This document shows, piece by piece, positions 52,458-62,820 of a stretch of DNA of 64,000 nt (position 1 is its first letter; the number at the start of each line of letters is the position of its first letter). The DNA is from Calliopsis andreniformis. Taxonomy: Eukaryota; Arthropoda; Insecta; Hymenoptera; Andrenidae. Under the pieces are notes generated by a model. That model was not told where the DNA came from and ran no database searches. It worked only from the letters and a program-made list of their open reading frames with translations. Both the position numbers and the translations under genes were made by a program. The stretch covers positions 29,716,001-29,780,000 of the forward strand of contig NW_027480422.1 in NCBI RefSeq assembly GCF_051401765.1, in the 5' to 3' direction.

Positions 52458-54281
52458 AATGACCGTTACTTTCACACTGTTTGCAAATGTACATTATATA
52501 CGATGGAAAAGCTGTTGTATTTATATTGTATTTTATGCTTCTGGCGTTGACTTCTTAGGCCCTAACTATTTGATCTGGTGGAGCACCGCCCTGTAGTGAA
52601 GCCTAGGTTGCCCGGAACGTAGAAATGACCATAACATTCACACTGGTTTCAATTATTCGTTCTATGCAATGGAAAAACTGTTCTATTTATTTTGTATTTT
52701 ATGTTTCGGGCGTTGACTTCTATAGCCCTAACTATTCGATCTGGTGGAGCAACGCCCTAGAGTGAAGCCTAGGTTGCCCGGAACGTAGAAATGACCATTA
52801 CCTTCACACTGTTTGCGATTATTCATTTTATACGATGGTAAAACTGTTGTATTTATTTTGTATTTTATGCTTCTGGCATTGACTTCTAAGGCCCTAACTA
52901 TTCGATCTGGTGGAGCAACGCCCTAGAGTGAAGCCTAGGTTGCCCGGAACGTAGAAATGACCATTACCTTCACACTGTTTGCGATTATTCATTTTATACG
53001 ATGGTAAAACTGTTGTATTTATTTTGTATTTTATGCTTCTGGCATTGACTTCTAAGGCCCTAGCTATTCCATCTGGTGGAGCAACGCCCTACAGTGGAGC
53101 CTAGGTCGCCCGAAACGTGGAAATGACCATTACTTTCACTCTGGTTGCAATTATTCCAGCTATACGATGGACAAACTGTTGGATTTTGAATGTACTTTAT
53201 ACTTCTGGCGTTGACTTCTAAGGCCCTATGTATTCGAAATGGTGTAGCAATGCCTCAGAGTTAAGTCTAGGATGCCCGCAACGTAGAAAGGTCTATTACT
53301 TTCACACTGGTTGCAATTATTCGTTTTATACGACGGAAAAACTGTTGTACATATATCGTATTTTATGCTTCTGGCGTTGACTTCTTAGGCCCTAACTATT
53401 CGATCAGGTGGAGCAACGCCCTAGGGTGATGCCTAGGTTGCGCGGAACGTAGAAATGAACGTAACTTTCACACTGGTTTCAATTATTCGTTTTATACAAT
53501 GGAAAAACTGTTCTATTTATTTTGTATTTTATGCTTCGGGCGTTGACTTCTAAGGCCTTAACTATTCGATCTGGTGGAGCAACGCCCTAGAGTGAAGCCT
53601 AGGTTGCTCGGAATATAGAAATGACCATCACCTTCACACGGTTTGCGATTATTCATTTTATACGATTGTAAAACTGTTGTACATATATCGTATTTTATGC
53701 TTCTGGCGTTGACTTCTTAGGCCCTAACTATTCGATCAGGTGGAGCAACGCCCTATGGTGAAGCCTAGGTTGCCCGGAACGTAGAAATGACCATAACTTT
53801 CATACTGGTTGCAATTATTCGTTTTATACGATGGAAAAACTGTTGTATTTATTTTGTATTTGGTGCTTCTGGCGTTGACTTCTTAGGCCGTAACTGTTAG
53901 ATGTGGAGGATCAACGCCCTAGAGTGAAGCCTAGGTTGCCCGGAACGTAGAAATGACCATATCTTTCAGACTGATTGCAATTATTCCTGTTATACGATGA
54001 AAAAAATGTTGTACTTTTATTGTATGTTATGCTTTAGGCGTTGACTTCTAAGGCCCTAACTATTCGATGTGGTGGAGCAACGCCCTTGAGCGAAGCCTAG
54101 GTTGCCCGGAACGTAAAAATGACCTGTACTTTCACACTGGTTGCAATTATTCCTGTTATACGATGGAAAAACTGTTGTACTTATGTTGTATTTTATGCTT
54201 CTGGCGTCGAATTCTAAGTCCCTAACTATTCGATCTGGTGGAGCAACGCCCTAGAGTGAAGCCTAGGTTGCCCGGAACGTA
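52458..54281. repeat. B unit 23: 11-monomer variant (1,824 bp)
   Basis: Order a b c c d e b2 c/e f2 g2 h2. The tandem c pair (near 52,800 and 52,965) and the b2-h2 insert explain the extra length. From about 53,010 it is shared with unit 28. Confidence 0.84.
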
Positions 54282-54434
54282 AATGACCGTTACTTTCACA
54301 CTGTTTGCAAATGTACATTATATACGATGGAAAAGCTGTTGTATTTATATTGTATTTTATGCTTCTGGCGTTCACTTCTTAGGCCCTAACTATTTGATCT
54401 GGTGGAGCACCGCCCTGTAGTGAAGCCTAGGTTG
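53010..54434. repeat. Block duplication 3, left copy (1.4 kb, offset 5,467)
   Basis: Shares GTAGAAAGGTC in e, TGCGCGGAACG in b2 and GTTAGATGTGGAGGATC in f2 with 58,477-59,901. Ends at the A-like relic monomers. Confidence 0.8.
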
Positions 54435-54777
54435 CCCCGTACGTTGAAATGACCATAACTTTCATACTGGTTGCAATTACTCCTGTTATACGATGGAAAT
54501 ACTGTTATATCTTTAACGTATTTTATGATTCGGGCATTGACTTCTATGGCCCTACCTCTTCGATCTGGTGGAGTAACGCCCTAGATTCAAGCCTAGATTT
54601 CCCGGAACGTAGATATGACCATTACTTTCACACTGGTTGCAATTATTCGTTTTATACGATGGAAAAACTGTTGTATTTATTTTGTATTTGGTGCTTCTTG
54701 CGTTGACTTCCTCGGCCCTAACTATTGGATCTGGTGGACCAACGCCCTAGAGTGAAGCCTAGGTTGCCCGGAACGTA
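54282..54777. repeat. B unit 24: 3-monomer unit with foreign-type monomers (496 bp)
   Basis: A type-a monomer followed by two atypical monomers, the first of A-block character (see 54,434-54,777). Confidence 0.8.
54434..54777. repeat. A-like relic monomers inside block B
   Basis: The monomer after type a reads CGTTGAAATGACC, ATTACTCCTGTTATACG and TATCTTTA, a combination found in block A and A' monomers (for example near 20,140) but not in other B monomers. Many private changes follow (GGAAATACTGTTATAT, ATGATTCGGGCATTG, CTACCTCTTCG, GAGTAACGCC). The next monomer ends f-like with GTATTTGGTGCTTCTTGCG. This may be a surviving piece of older array or an import from A by exchange. Confidence 0.7.
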
Positions 54778-55937
54778 AATGACCGTTACTTTCACACTGT
54801 TTGCAAATGTACATTATATACGATGGAAAAGCTGTTGTATTTATTTTGTATTTTATGCTTCGGGCGTTGACTTCTATAGCCCTAACTATTCGATCTGGTG
54901 GAGCAACGCCCTAGAGTGAAGCCTAGGTTGCCCGGAACGTAGAAATGACCATTACCTTCACACTGTTTGCGATTATTCATTTTATACGATGGTAAGACTG
55001 TTGTATTTATTTTGTATTTTATGCTTCTGGCATTGACTTCTAAGGCCCTAGCTATTCCATCTGGTGGAGCAACGCCCTACAGTGGAGCCTAGGTCGCCCG
55101 AAACGTGGAAATGACCATTACTTTCACTCTGGTTGCAATTATTCCAGCTATACGATGGACAAACTGTTGGATTTTGATTGTACTTTATACTTCTGGCGTT
55201 GACTTCTAAGGCCCTATGTATTCGAAATGGTGTAGCAATGCCTCAGAGTTAAGTCTAGGATGCCCGCAACGTAGAAATGTCTATTACTTTCACACTGGTT
55301 GCAATTATTCGTTTTATACGACGGAAAAACTGTTGTACATATATCGTATTTTATGCTTCTGGCGTTGACTTCTTAGGCCCTAACTATTCGATCAGGTGGA
55401 GCAACGCCCTAGGGTGAAGCCTAGGTTGCCCGGAACGTAGAAATGACCATAACTTTCATACTGGTTGCAATTATTCGTTTTATACGATGGAAAAACTGTT
55501 GTATTTATTTTGTATTTGGTGCTTCAGGCGTTGACTTCTTAGGCCCTAGCTGTTAGATGTGGAGTACCAACGCCATAGAGTGAAGCCTAGGTTGCCCGGA
55601 ACGTATAAATGACCATATCTTTCAGACTGGTTGCAATTATTCCTGCTATACGATGAAAAAAATGTTGTATTTTTATTGTATTTTATGCTTCAGGCGTTGA
55701 CTTCTAAGGCCCTAACTATTCGATGTGGTGGAGCAACGCTCTTGAGCGAAGCCTAGGTAGCACGGAACGTAGAAATGACCTGTACTTTCACACTGGTTGC
55801 AATTATTCCTGTTATACGATGGAAAAACTGTTGTACTTATGTTGTATTTTATGCTTCTGGCGTCGAATTCTAAGTCCCTAACTATTCGATCTGGTGGAGC
55901 AACGCCCTAGAGTGAAGCCTAGGTTGCCCGGAACGTA
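54778..55937. repeat. B unit 25: 7-monomer variant with a/b fusion (1,160 bp)
   Basis: Order a/b c d e f g h. The a-type left half passes to the b-type right half within 54,838-54,844, removing one monomer from the canonical order. Confidence 0.86.
54838..54844. other. Fusion joint a/b
   Basis: a-type GGAAAAGCTGTTG to b-type TTTTGTATTTTATGCTTCGGG within TATTTAT. The same fusion is found in units 25, 26 and 28. Confidence 0.75.
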
Positions 55938-56930
55938 AATGACCGTTACTTTCACACTGTTTGCAAATGTACATTATATACGATGGAAAAGCTGTTGTAT
56001 TTATTTTGTATTTTATGCTTCGGGCGTTGACTTCTATAGCCCTAACTATTCGATCTGGTAGAGCAACGCCCTAGAGTGAAGCCTAGGTTGCCCGGAACGT
56101 AGAAATGACCATTACCTTCACACTGTTTGCGATTATTCATTTTATACGATGGTAAAACTGTTGTATTTATTTTGTATTTTATGCTTCTGGCATTGACTTC
56201 TAAGGCCCTAGCTATTCCATCTGGTGGAGCAACGCCCTACAGTGGAGCCTAGGTCGCCCGAAACGTGGAAATGACCATTACTTTCACTCTGGTTGCAATT
56301 ATTCCAGCTATACGATGGACAAACTGTTGGATTTTGATTGTACTTTATACTTCTGGCGTTGACTTCTAAGGCCCTATGTATTCGAAATGGTGTAGCAATG
56401 CCTCATAGTTAAGTCTAGGATGCCCGCAACGTAGAAATGTGTATTACTTTCACACTGGTTGCAATTATTCGTTTTATACGACGGAAAAACTGTTGTACAT
56501 ATATCGTATTTTATGCTTCTGGCGTTGACTTCTTAGGCCCTAACTACTCGATCAGGTGGAGCAACGCCCTAGGGTGAAGCCTATGTCGCCCGGAATGTAG
56601 AAATGACTATAACTTTCATACTGGTTGCAATTATTCGTTTTATACGATGGAAAAACTGTTGTATTTATATTGTTTTTATGCTTCAGGCGTTGACTTCTTA
56701 GGCCCTAACTATTCGCTCTGGTGGAGCAACGCCCTAGAGTGAAGCCTAGGTTGCCCGGAACGTAGAAATGACCATTACCTTCACACTGTTTGCGATTATT
56801 CATTTTATACGATGGTAAAACTGTTTTACTTATGTTGTATTTTATGCTTCTGGCATCGAATTCTAAGTCCCTAACTATTCGATCTGGTGGAGCAACGCCC
56901 TAGAGTGAAGCCTAGGTTGCCCGGAACCTA
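55938..56930. repeat. B unit 26: 6-monomer variant (993 bp)
   Basis: Order a/b c d e f' c/h, which combines the a/b fusion of unit 25 with the f' and c/h pair of the 7-mer. Two independent contraction events are therefore stacked in one unit. Confidence 0.85.
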
Positions 56931-58256
56931 AATGACCGTTACTTTCACACTGTTTGCAAATGTACATTATATACGATGGAAAAGCTGTTGTATTTATATT
57001 GTATTTTATGCTTCTGGCGTTGACTTCTTAGGCCCTAACTATTTGATCTGGTGGAGCACCGCCCTGTAGTGAAGCCTAGGTTGCCCGGAACGTAGAAATG
57101 ACCATAACATTCACACTGGTTTCAATTATTCGTTTTATGCAATGGAAAAACTGTTCTATTTATTTTGTATTTTATGCTTCGGGCGTTGACTTCTATAGCC
57201 CTAACTATTCGATCTGGTGGAGCAACGCCCTAGAGTGAAGCCTAGGTTGCCCGGAACGTAGAAATGACCATTACCTTCACACTGTTTGCGATTATTCATT
57301 TTATACGATGGTAAAACTGTTGTATTTATTTTGTATTTTATGCTTCTGGCATTGACTTCTAAGGCCCTAGCTATTCCATCTGGTGGAGCAACGCCCTACA
57401 GTGGAGCCTAGGTCGCCCGAAACGTGGAAATGACCATTACTTTCACTCTGGTTGTAATTATTCCAGCTATACGATGGACAAACTGTTGGATTTTGATTGT
57501 ACTTTATACTTCTGGCGTTGACTTCTAAGGCCCTATGTATTCGAAATGGTGTAGCAATGCCTCAGAGTTAAGTCTAGGATGCCCGCAACGTAGAAATGTC
57601 TATTACTTTCACACTGGTTGCAATTATTCGTTTTATACGACGGAAAAACTGTTGTACATATATCGTATTTTATGCTTCTGGCGTTGACTTCTTAGGCCCT
57701 AACTATTCGATCAGGTGGAGCAACGCCCTAGGGTGAAGCCTAGGTTGCCCGGAACGTAGAAATGACCATAACTTTCATACTGGTTGCAATTATTCGTTTT
57801 ATACGATGGAAAAACTGTTGTATTTATTTTGTATTTGGTGCTTCAGGCGTTGACTTCTTAGGCCCTAGCTGTTAGATGTGGAGTACCAACGCCCTAGAGT
57901 GAAGCCTAGGTTGCCCGGAACGTATAAATGACCATATCTTTCAGACTGGTTGCAATTATTCCAGCTATACGATGAAAAAAATGTTGTATTTTTATTGTAT
58001 TTTATGCTTCAGGCGTTGACTTCTAAGGCCCTAACTATTCGATGTGGTGGAGCAACGCTCTTGAGCGAAGCCTAGGTAGCACGGAACGTAGAAATGACCT
58101 GTACTTTCACACTGGTTGCAATTATTCCTGTTATACGATGGAAAAACTGTTGTACTTATGTTGTATTTTATGCTTCTGGCGTCGAATTCTAAGTCCCTAA
58201 CTATTCGATCTGGTGGAGCAACGCCCTAGAGTGAAGCCTAGGTTGCCCGGAACGTA
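56931..58256. repeat. B unit 27: canonical 8-monomer HOR (1,326 bp)
   Basis: Order a b c d e f g h, about 20 kb from units 9 and 10. g has the private ATTCCAGCTATACG in place of ATTCCTGCTATACG. Confidence 0.88.
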
Positions 58257-59748
58257 AATGACCGTTACTTTCACACTGTTTGCAAATGTACATTATATAC
58301 GATGGAAAAGCTGTTGTATTTATTTTGTATTTTATGCTTCGGGCGTTGACTTCTATAGCCCTAACTATTCGATCTGGTGGAGCAACGCCCTAGAGTGAAG
58401 CCTAGGTTGCCCGGAACGTAGAAATGACCATTACCTTCACACTGTTTGCGATTATTCATTTTATACGATGGTAAGACTGTTGTATTTATTTTGTATTTTA
58501 TGCTTCTGGCATTGACTTCTAAGGCCCTAGCTATTCCATCTGGTGGAGCAACGCCCTACAGTGGAGCCTAGGTCGCCCGAAACGTGGAAATGACCATTAC
58601 TTTCACTCTGGTTGCAATTATTCCAGCTATACGATGGACAAACTGTTGGATTTTGATTGTACTTTATACTTCTGGCGTTGACTTCTAAGGCCCTATGTAT
58701 TCGAAATGGTGTAGCAATGCCTCAGAGTTAAGTCTAGGATGCCCGCAACGTAGAAAGGTCTATTACTTTCACACTGGTTGCAATTATTCGTTTTATACGA
58801 CGGAAAAACTGTTGTACATATATCGTATTTTATGCTTCTGGCGTTGACTTCTTAGGCCCTAACTATTCGATCAGGTGGAGCAACGCCCTAGGGTGATGCC
58901 TAGGTTGCGCGGAACGTAGAAATGAACGTAACTTTCACACTGGTTTCAATTATTCGTTTTATACAATGGAAAAACTGTTCTATTTATTTTGTATTTTATG
59001 CTTCGGGCGTTGACTTCTAAGGCCTTAACTATTCGATCTGGTGGAGCAACGCCCTAGAGTGAAGCCTAGGTTGCTCGGAATATAGAAATGACCATCACCT
59101 TCACACGGTTTGCGATTATTCATTTTATACGATTGTAAAACTGTTGTACATATATCGTATTTTATGCTTCTGGCGTTGACTTCTTAGGCCCTAACTATTC
59201 GATCAGGTGGAGCAACGCCCTATGGTGAAGCCTAGGTTGCCCGGAACGTAGAAATGACCATAACTTTCATACTGGTTGCAATTATTCGTTTTATACGATG
59301 GAAAAACTGTTGTATTTATTTTGTATTTGGTGCTTCTGGCGTTGACTTCTTAGGCCGTAACTGTTAGATGTGGAGGATCAACGCCCTAGAGTGAAGCCTA
59401 GGTTGCCCGGAACGTAGAAATGACCATATCTTTCAGACTGATTGCAATTATTCCTGTTATACGATGAAAAAAATGTTGTACTTTTATTGTATGTTATGCT
59501 TTAGGCGTTGACTTCTAAGGCCCTAACTATTCGATGTGGTGGAGCAACGCCCTTGAGCGAAGCCTAGGTTGCCCGGAACGTAAAAATGACCTGTACTTTC
59601 ACACTGGCTGCAATTATTCCTGTTATACGATGGAAAAACTGTTGTACTTATGTTGTATTTTATGCTTCTGGCGTCGAATTCTAAGTCCCTAACTATTCGA
59701 TCTGGTGGAGCAACGCCCTAGAGTGAAGCCTACGTTGCCCGGAACGTA
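58257..59748. repeat. B unit 28: 9-monomer variant (1,492 bp)
   Basis: Order a/b c d e b2 c/e f2 g2 h2. It shares the private GTAGAAAGGTC in e with unit 23 at an offset of 5,467 bp. Confidence 0.85.
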
Positions 59749-59901
59749 AATGACCGTTACTTTCACACTGTTTGCAAATGTACATTATATACGATGGAAA
59801 AGCTGTTGTATTTATATTGTATTTTATGCTTCTGTCGTTGACTTCTTAGGCCCTAACTATTTGATCTGGTGGAGCACCGCCCTGTAGTGAAGCCTAGGTT
59901 G
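58477..59901. repeat. Block duplication 3, right copy (1.4 kb)
   Basis: Partner of 53,010-54,434, followed by the normal b monomer of unit 29. Confidence 0.8.
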
Positions 59902-60907
59902 CCCGGAACGTAGAAATGACCATAACATTCACACTGGTTTCAATTATTCGTTTTATGCAATGGAAAAACTGTTCTATTTATTTTGTATTTTATGCTTCGG
60001 GCGTTGACTTCTATAGCCCTAACTATTCGATCTGGTGGAGCAACGCCCTAGAGTGAAGCCTAGGTTGCCCGGAACGTAGAAATGACCATTACCTTCACAC
60101 TGTTTGCGATTATTCATTTTATACGATGGTAAAACTGTTGTATTTATTTTGTATTTTATGCTTCTGGCATTGACTTCTAAGGCCCTAGCTATTCCATCTG
60201 GTGGAGCAACGCCCTACAGTTGAGCCTAGGTCGCCCGAAACGTGGAAATGACCATTACTTTCACTCTGGTTGCAATTATTCCAGCTATACGATGGACAAA
60301 CTGTTGGATTTTGATTGTACTTTATACTTCTGGTGTTGACTTCTAAGGCCCTATGTATTCGAAATGGTGTAGCAATGCCTCATAGTTAAGTCTAGGATGC
60401 CCGCAACGTAGAAATGTCTATTACTTTCACACTGGTTGCAATTATTCGTTTTATACGACGGAAAAACTGTTGTACATATATCGTATTTTATGCTTCTGGC
60501 GTTGACTTCTTAGGCCCTAACTACTCGATCAGGTGGAGCAACGCCCTAGGGTGAAGCCTATGTTGCCCGGAATGTAGAAATGACTATAACTTTCATACTG
60601 GTTGCAATTATTCGTTTTATACGATGGAAAAACTGTTGTATTTATATTGTTTTTATGCTTCAGGCGTTGACTTCTTAGGCCCTAACTATTCGCTCTGGTG
60701 GAGCAACGCCCTAGAGTGAAGCCTAGGTTGCCCGGAACGTAGAAATGACCATTACCTTCACACTGTTTGCGATTATTCATTTTATACGATGGTAAAACTG
60801 TTGTACTTATGTTGTATTTTATGCTTCTGGCGTCGAATTCTAAGTCCCTAACTATTCGATCTGGTGGAGCAACGCCCTAGAGTGAAGCCTAGGTTGCCCG
60901 GAACCTA
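59749..60907. repeat. B unit 29: 7-monomer variant (1,159 bp)
   Basis: Order a b c d e f' c/h. Twin of units 4 and 12, 30,319 bp from unit 4. Confidence 0.86.
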
Positions 60908-62565
60908 AATGACCGTTACTTTCACACTGTTTGCAAATGTACATTATATACGATGGAAAAGCTGTTGTATTTATATTGTATTTTATGCTTCTGGCGTTGA
61001 CTTCTTAGGCCCTAACTATTTGATCTGGTGGAGCACCGCCCTGTAGTGAAGCCTAGGTTGCCCGGAACGTAGAAATGACCATAACATTCACACTGGTTTC
61101 AATTATTCGTTTTATGCAATGGAAAAACTGTTCTATTTATTTTGTATTTTATGCTTCGGGCGTTGACTTCTATAGCCCTAACTATTCGATCTGGTGGAGC
61201 AACGCCCTAGAGTGAAGCCTAGGTTGCCCGGAACGTAGAAATGACCATTACCTTCACACTGTTTGCGATTATTCATTTTATACGATGGTAAAACTGTTGT
61301 ATTTATTTTGTATTTTATGCTTCTGGCATTGACTTCTAAGGCCCTAGCTATTCCATCTGGTGGAGCAACGCCCTACAGTGGAGCCTAGGTCGCCCGAAAC
61401 GTGGAAATGACCATTACTTTCACTCTGGTTGCAATTATTCCAGCTATACGATGGACAAACTGTTGGATTTTGATTATACTTTATACTTCTGGCGTTGACT
61501 TCTAAGGCCCTATGTATTCGAAATGGTGTAGCAATGCCTCAGAGTTAAGTCTAGGATGCCCGCAACGTAGAAATGTCTATTACTTTCACACTGGTTGCAA
61601 TTATTCGTTTTATACGACGGAAAAACTGTTGTACATATATCGTATTTTATGCTTCTGGCGTTGACTTCTTAGGCCCTAACTATTCGATCAGGTGGAACAA
61701 CGCCCTAGGGTGATGCCTAGGTTGCCCGGGACGTAGAAATGACCATAACTTTCATACTGGTTGCAATTATTCGTTTTATACGATGGAAAAACTGTTGTAT
61801 TTATTTTGTATTTGGTGCTTCTGGCGTTGACTTCTTAGGCCCTAGCTATTCCATCTGGTGGAGCAACGCCCTAGAGTGGAGCCTAGGTCGCCCGAATCGT
61901 AGAAGTGACCATTACTTTCAGTCTGGTTGCAATTATTCCAGCTATACGATGGACAAACTGTTGGATTTTGATTGTACTTTATACTTCTGGCGTTGACTTC
62001 AAAGGCCCTATGTATTCGATCTGGTGGAACAACGCCCTAGGCTGAAGCCTAGGTTGCCCGGGACGTAGAAATGACCATAACTTTCATACTGGTTGCAATT
62101 ATTCGTTTTATACGATGGAAAAACTGGTGTATTTATTTTGTATTTGCTGCTTCTGGCGTTGACTTCTTAGGCCCAAGCTGTTAGATGTGGAGGACCAACG
62201 CCCTAGAGTGGAGCCTAGGTTGCCCGGATCGTATAAATGACCATATCTTTCAGACTGGTTGCAATTATTCCTGTTATACGATGAAAAAAATGTTGTATTT
62301 TTATTGTATTTTATGCTTCAGGCGTTGACTTCTAAGGCCCTAACTACTCGATGTGGTGGAGCAACGCTCTTGAGCGAAGCCTAGGTTGCCCGGAACGTAA
62401 AAATGACCTGTACTTTCACACTGGTTGCAATTATTCCTGTTATACGATGGAAAAACTGTTGTACTTATGTTGTATTTTATGCTTCTGGCGTCGAATTCTA
62501 AGTCCCTAACTATTCGATCTGGTGGAGCAACGCCCTAGAGTGAAGCCTAGGTTGCCCGGAACGTA
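60908..62565. repeat. B unit 30: 10-monomer variant (1,658 bp)
   Basis: Order a b c d e f/c d/e f g h. Third copy of the unit 5/13 arrangement, exactly 30,319 bp from unit 5. Confidence 0.87.
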
Positions 62566-62820
62566 AATGACCGTTACTTTCACACTGTTTGCAAATGTAC
62601 ATTATATACGATGGAAAAGCTGTTGTATTTATATTGTATTTTATGCTTCTGGCGTTGACTTCTTAGGCCCTAACTATTTGATCTGGTGGAGCACCACCCT
62701 GTAGTGAAGCCTAGGTTGCCCGGAACGTAGAAAGGACCATAACTTTCACCCTGGTTTCAATTATTCGTTTTATACAATGGAAAAACTGTTCTATTTATTT
62801 TGTATTTTATGCTTCGGGCG
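62566..62820. repeat. B unit 31: terminal a-b' partial unit
   Basis: a (CACCACCCTG) and b' (GTAGAAAGGACC) as in units 6 and 14. b' then breaks off at TTAACTACTTGGGCCC near 62,820, the right edge of block B. Confidence 0.85.

Larger units (their letters stand above)
24941..62820. repeat. Block B: 8-monomer (1,326 bp) HOR family and variants
   Basis: Eight monomer types follow in order. a: ACGTAAATGACCG, 164 bp, with GTTTGCAAATGTAC. b: ATAACATTC, TATGCAATGG, GTTCTATT. c: TTTGCGATTATTC, GGTAAAACTG, GGCATTGAC. d: CCAGCTATACG, GGACAAACTG, GAAATGGTGTAGC. e: GTCTATTAC, CGACGGAAAAAC, ACATATATCG. f: TTCATACTGG, GTATTTGGTGC, GTTAGATGTGG. g: TATCTTTCAGACTGG, GATGAAAAAAATG, CTCTTGAGCG. h: CCTGTACTTTC, CTTATGTTG, GCGTCGAATTC. 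Spacing of the 31 type-a landmarks is 10, 9, 7, 7, 10, 2, 6, 10, 8, 8, 7, 7, 10, 2, 8, 7, 7, 2, 12, 8, 11, 7, 11, 3, 7, 6, 8, 9, 7 and 10 monomers. Confidence 0.93.
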
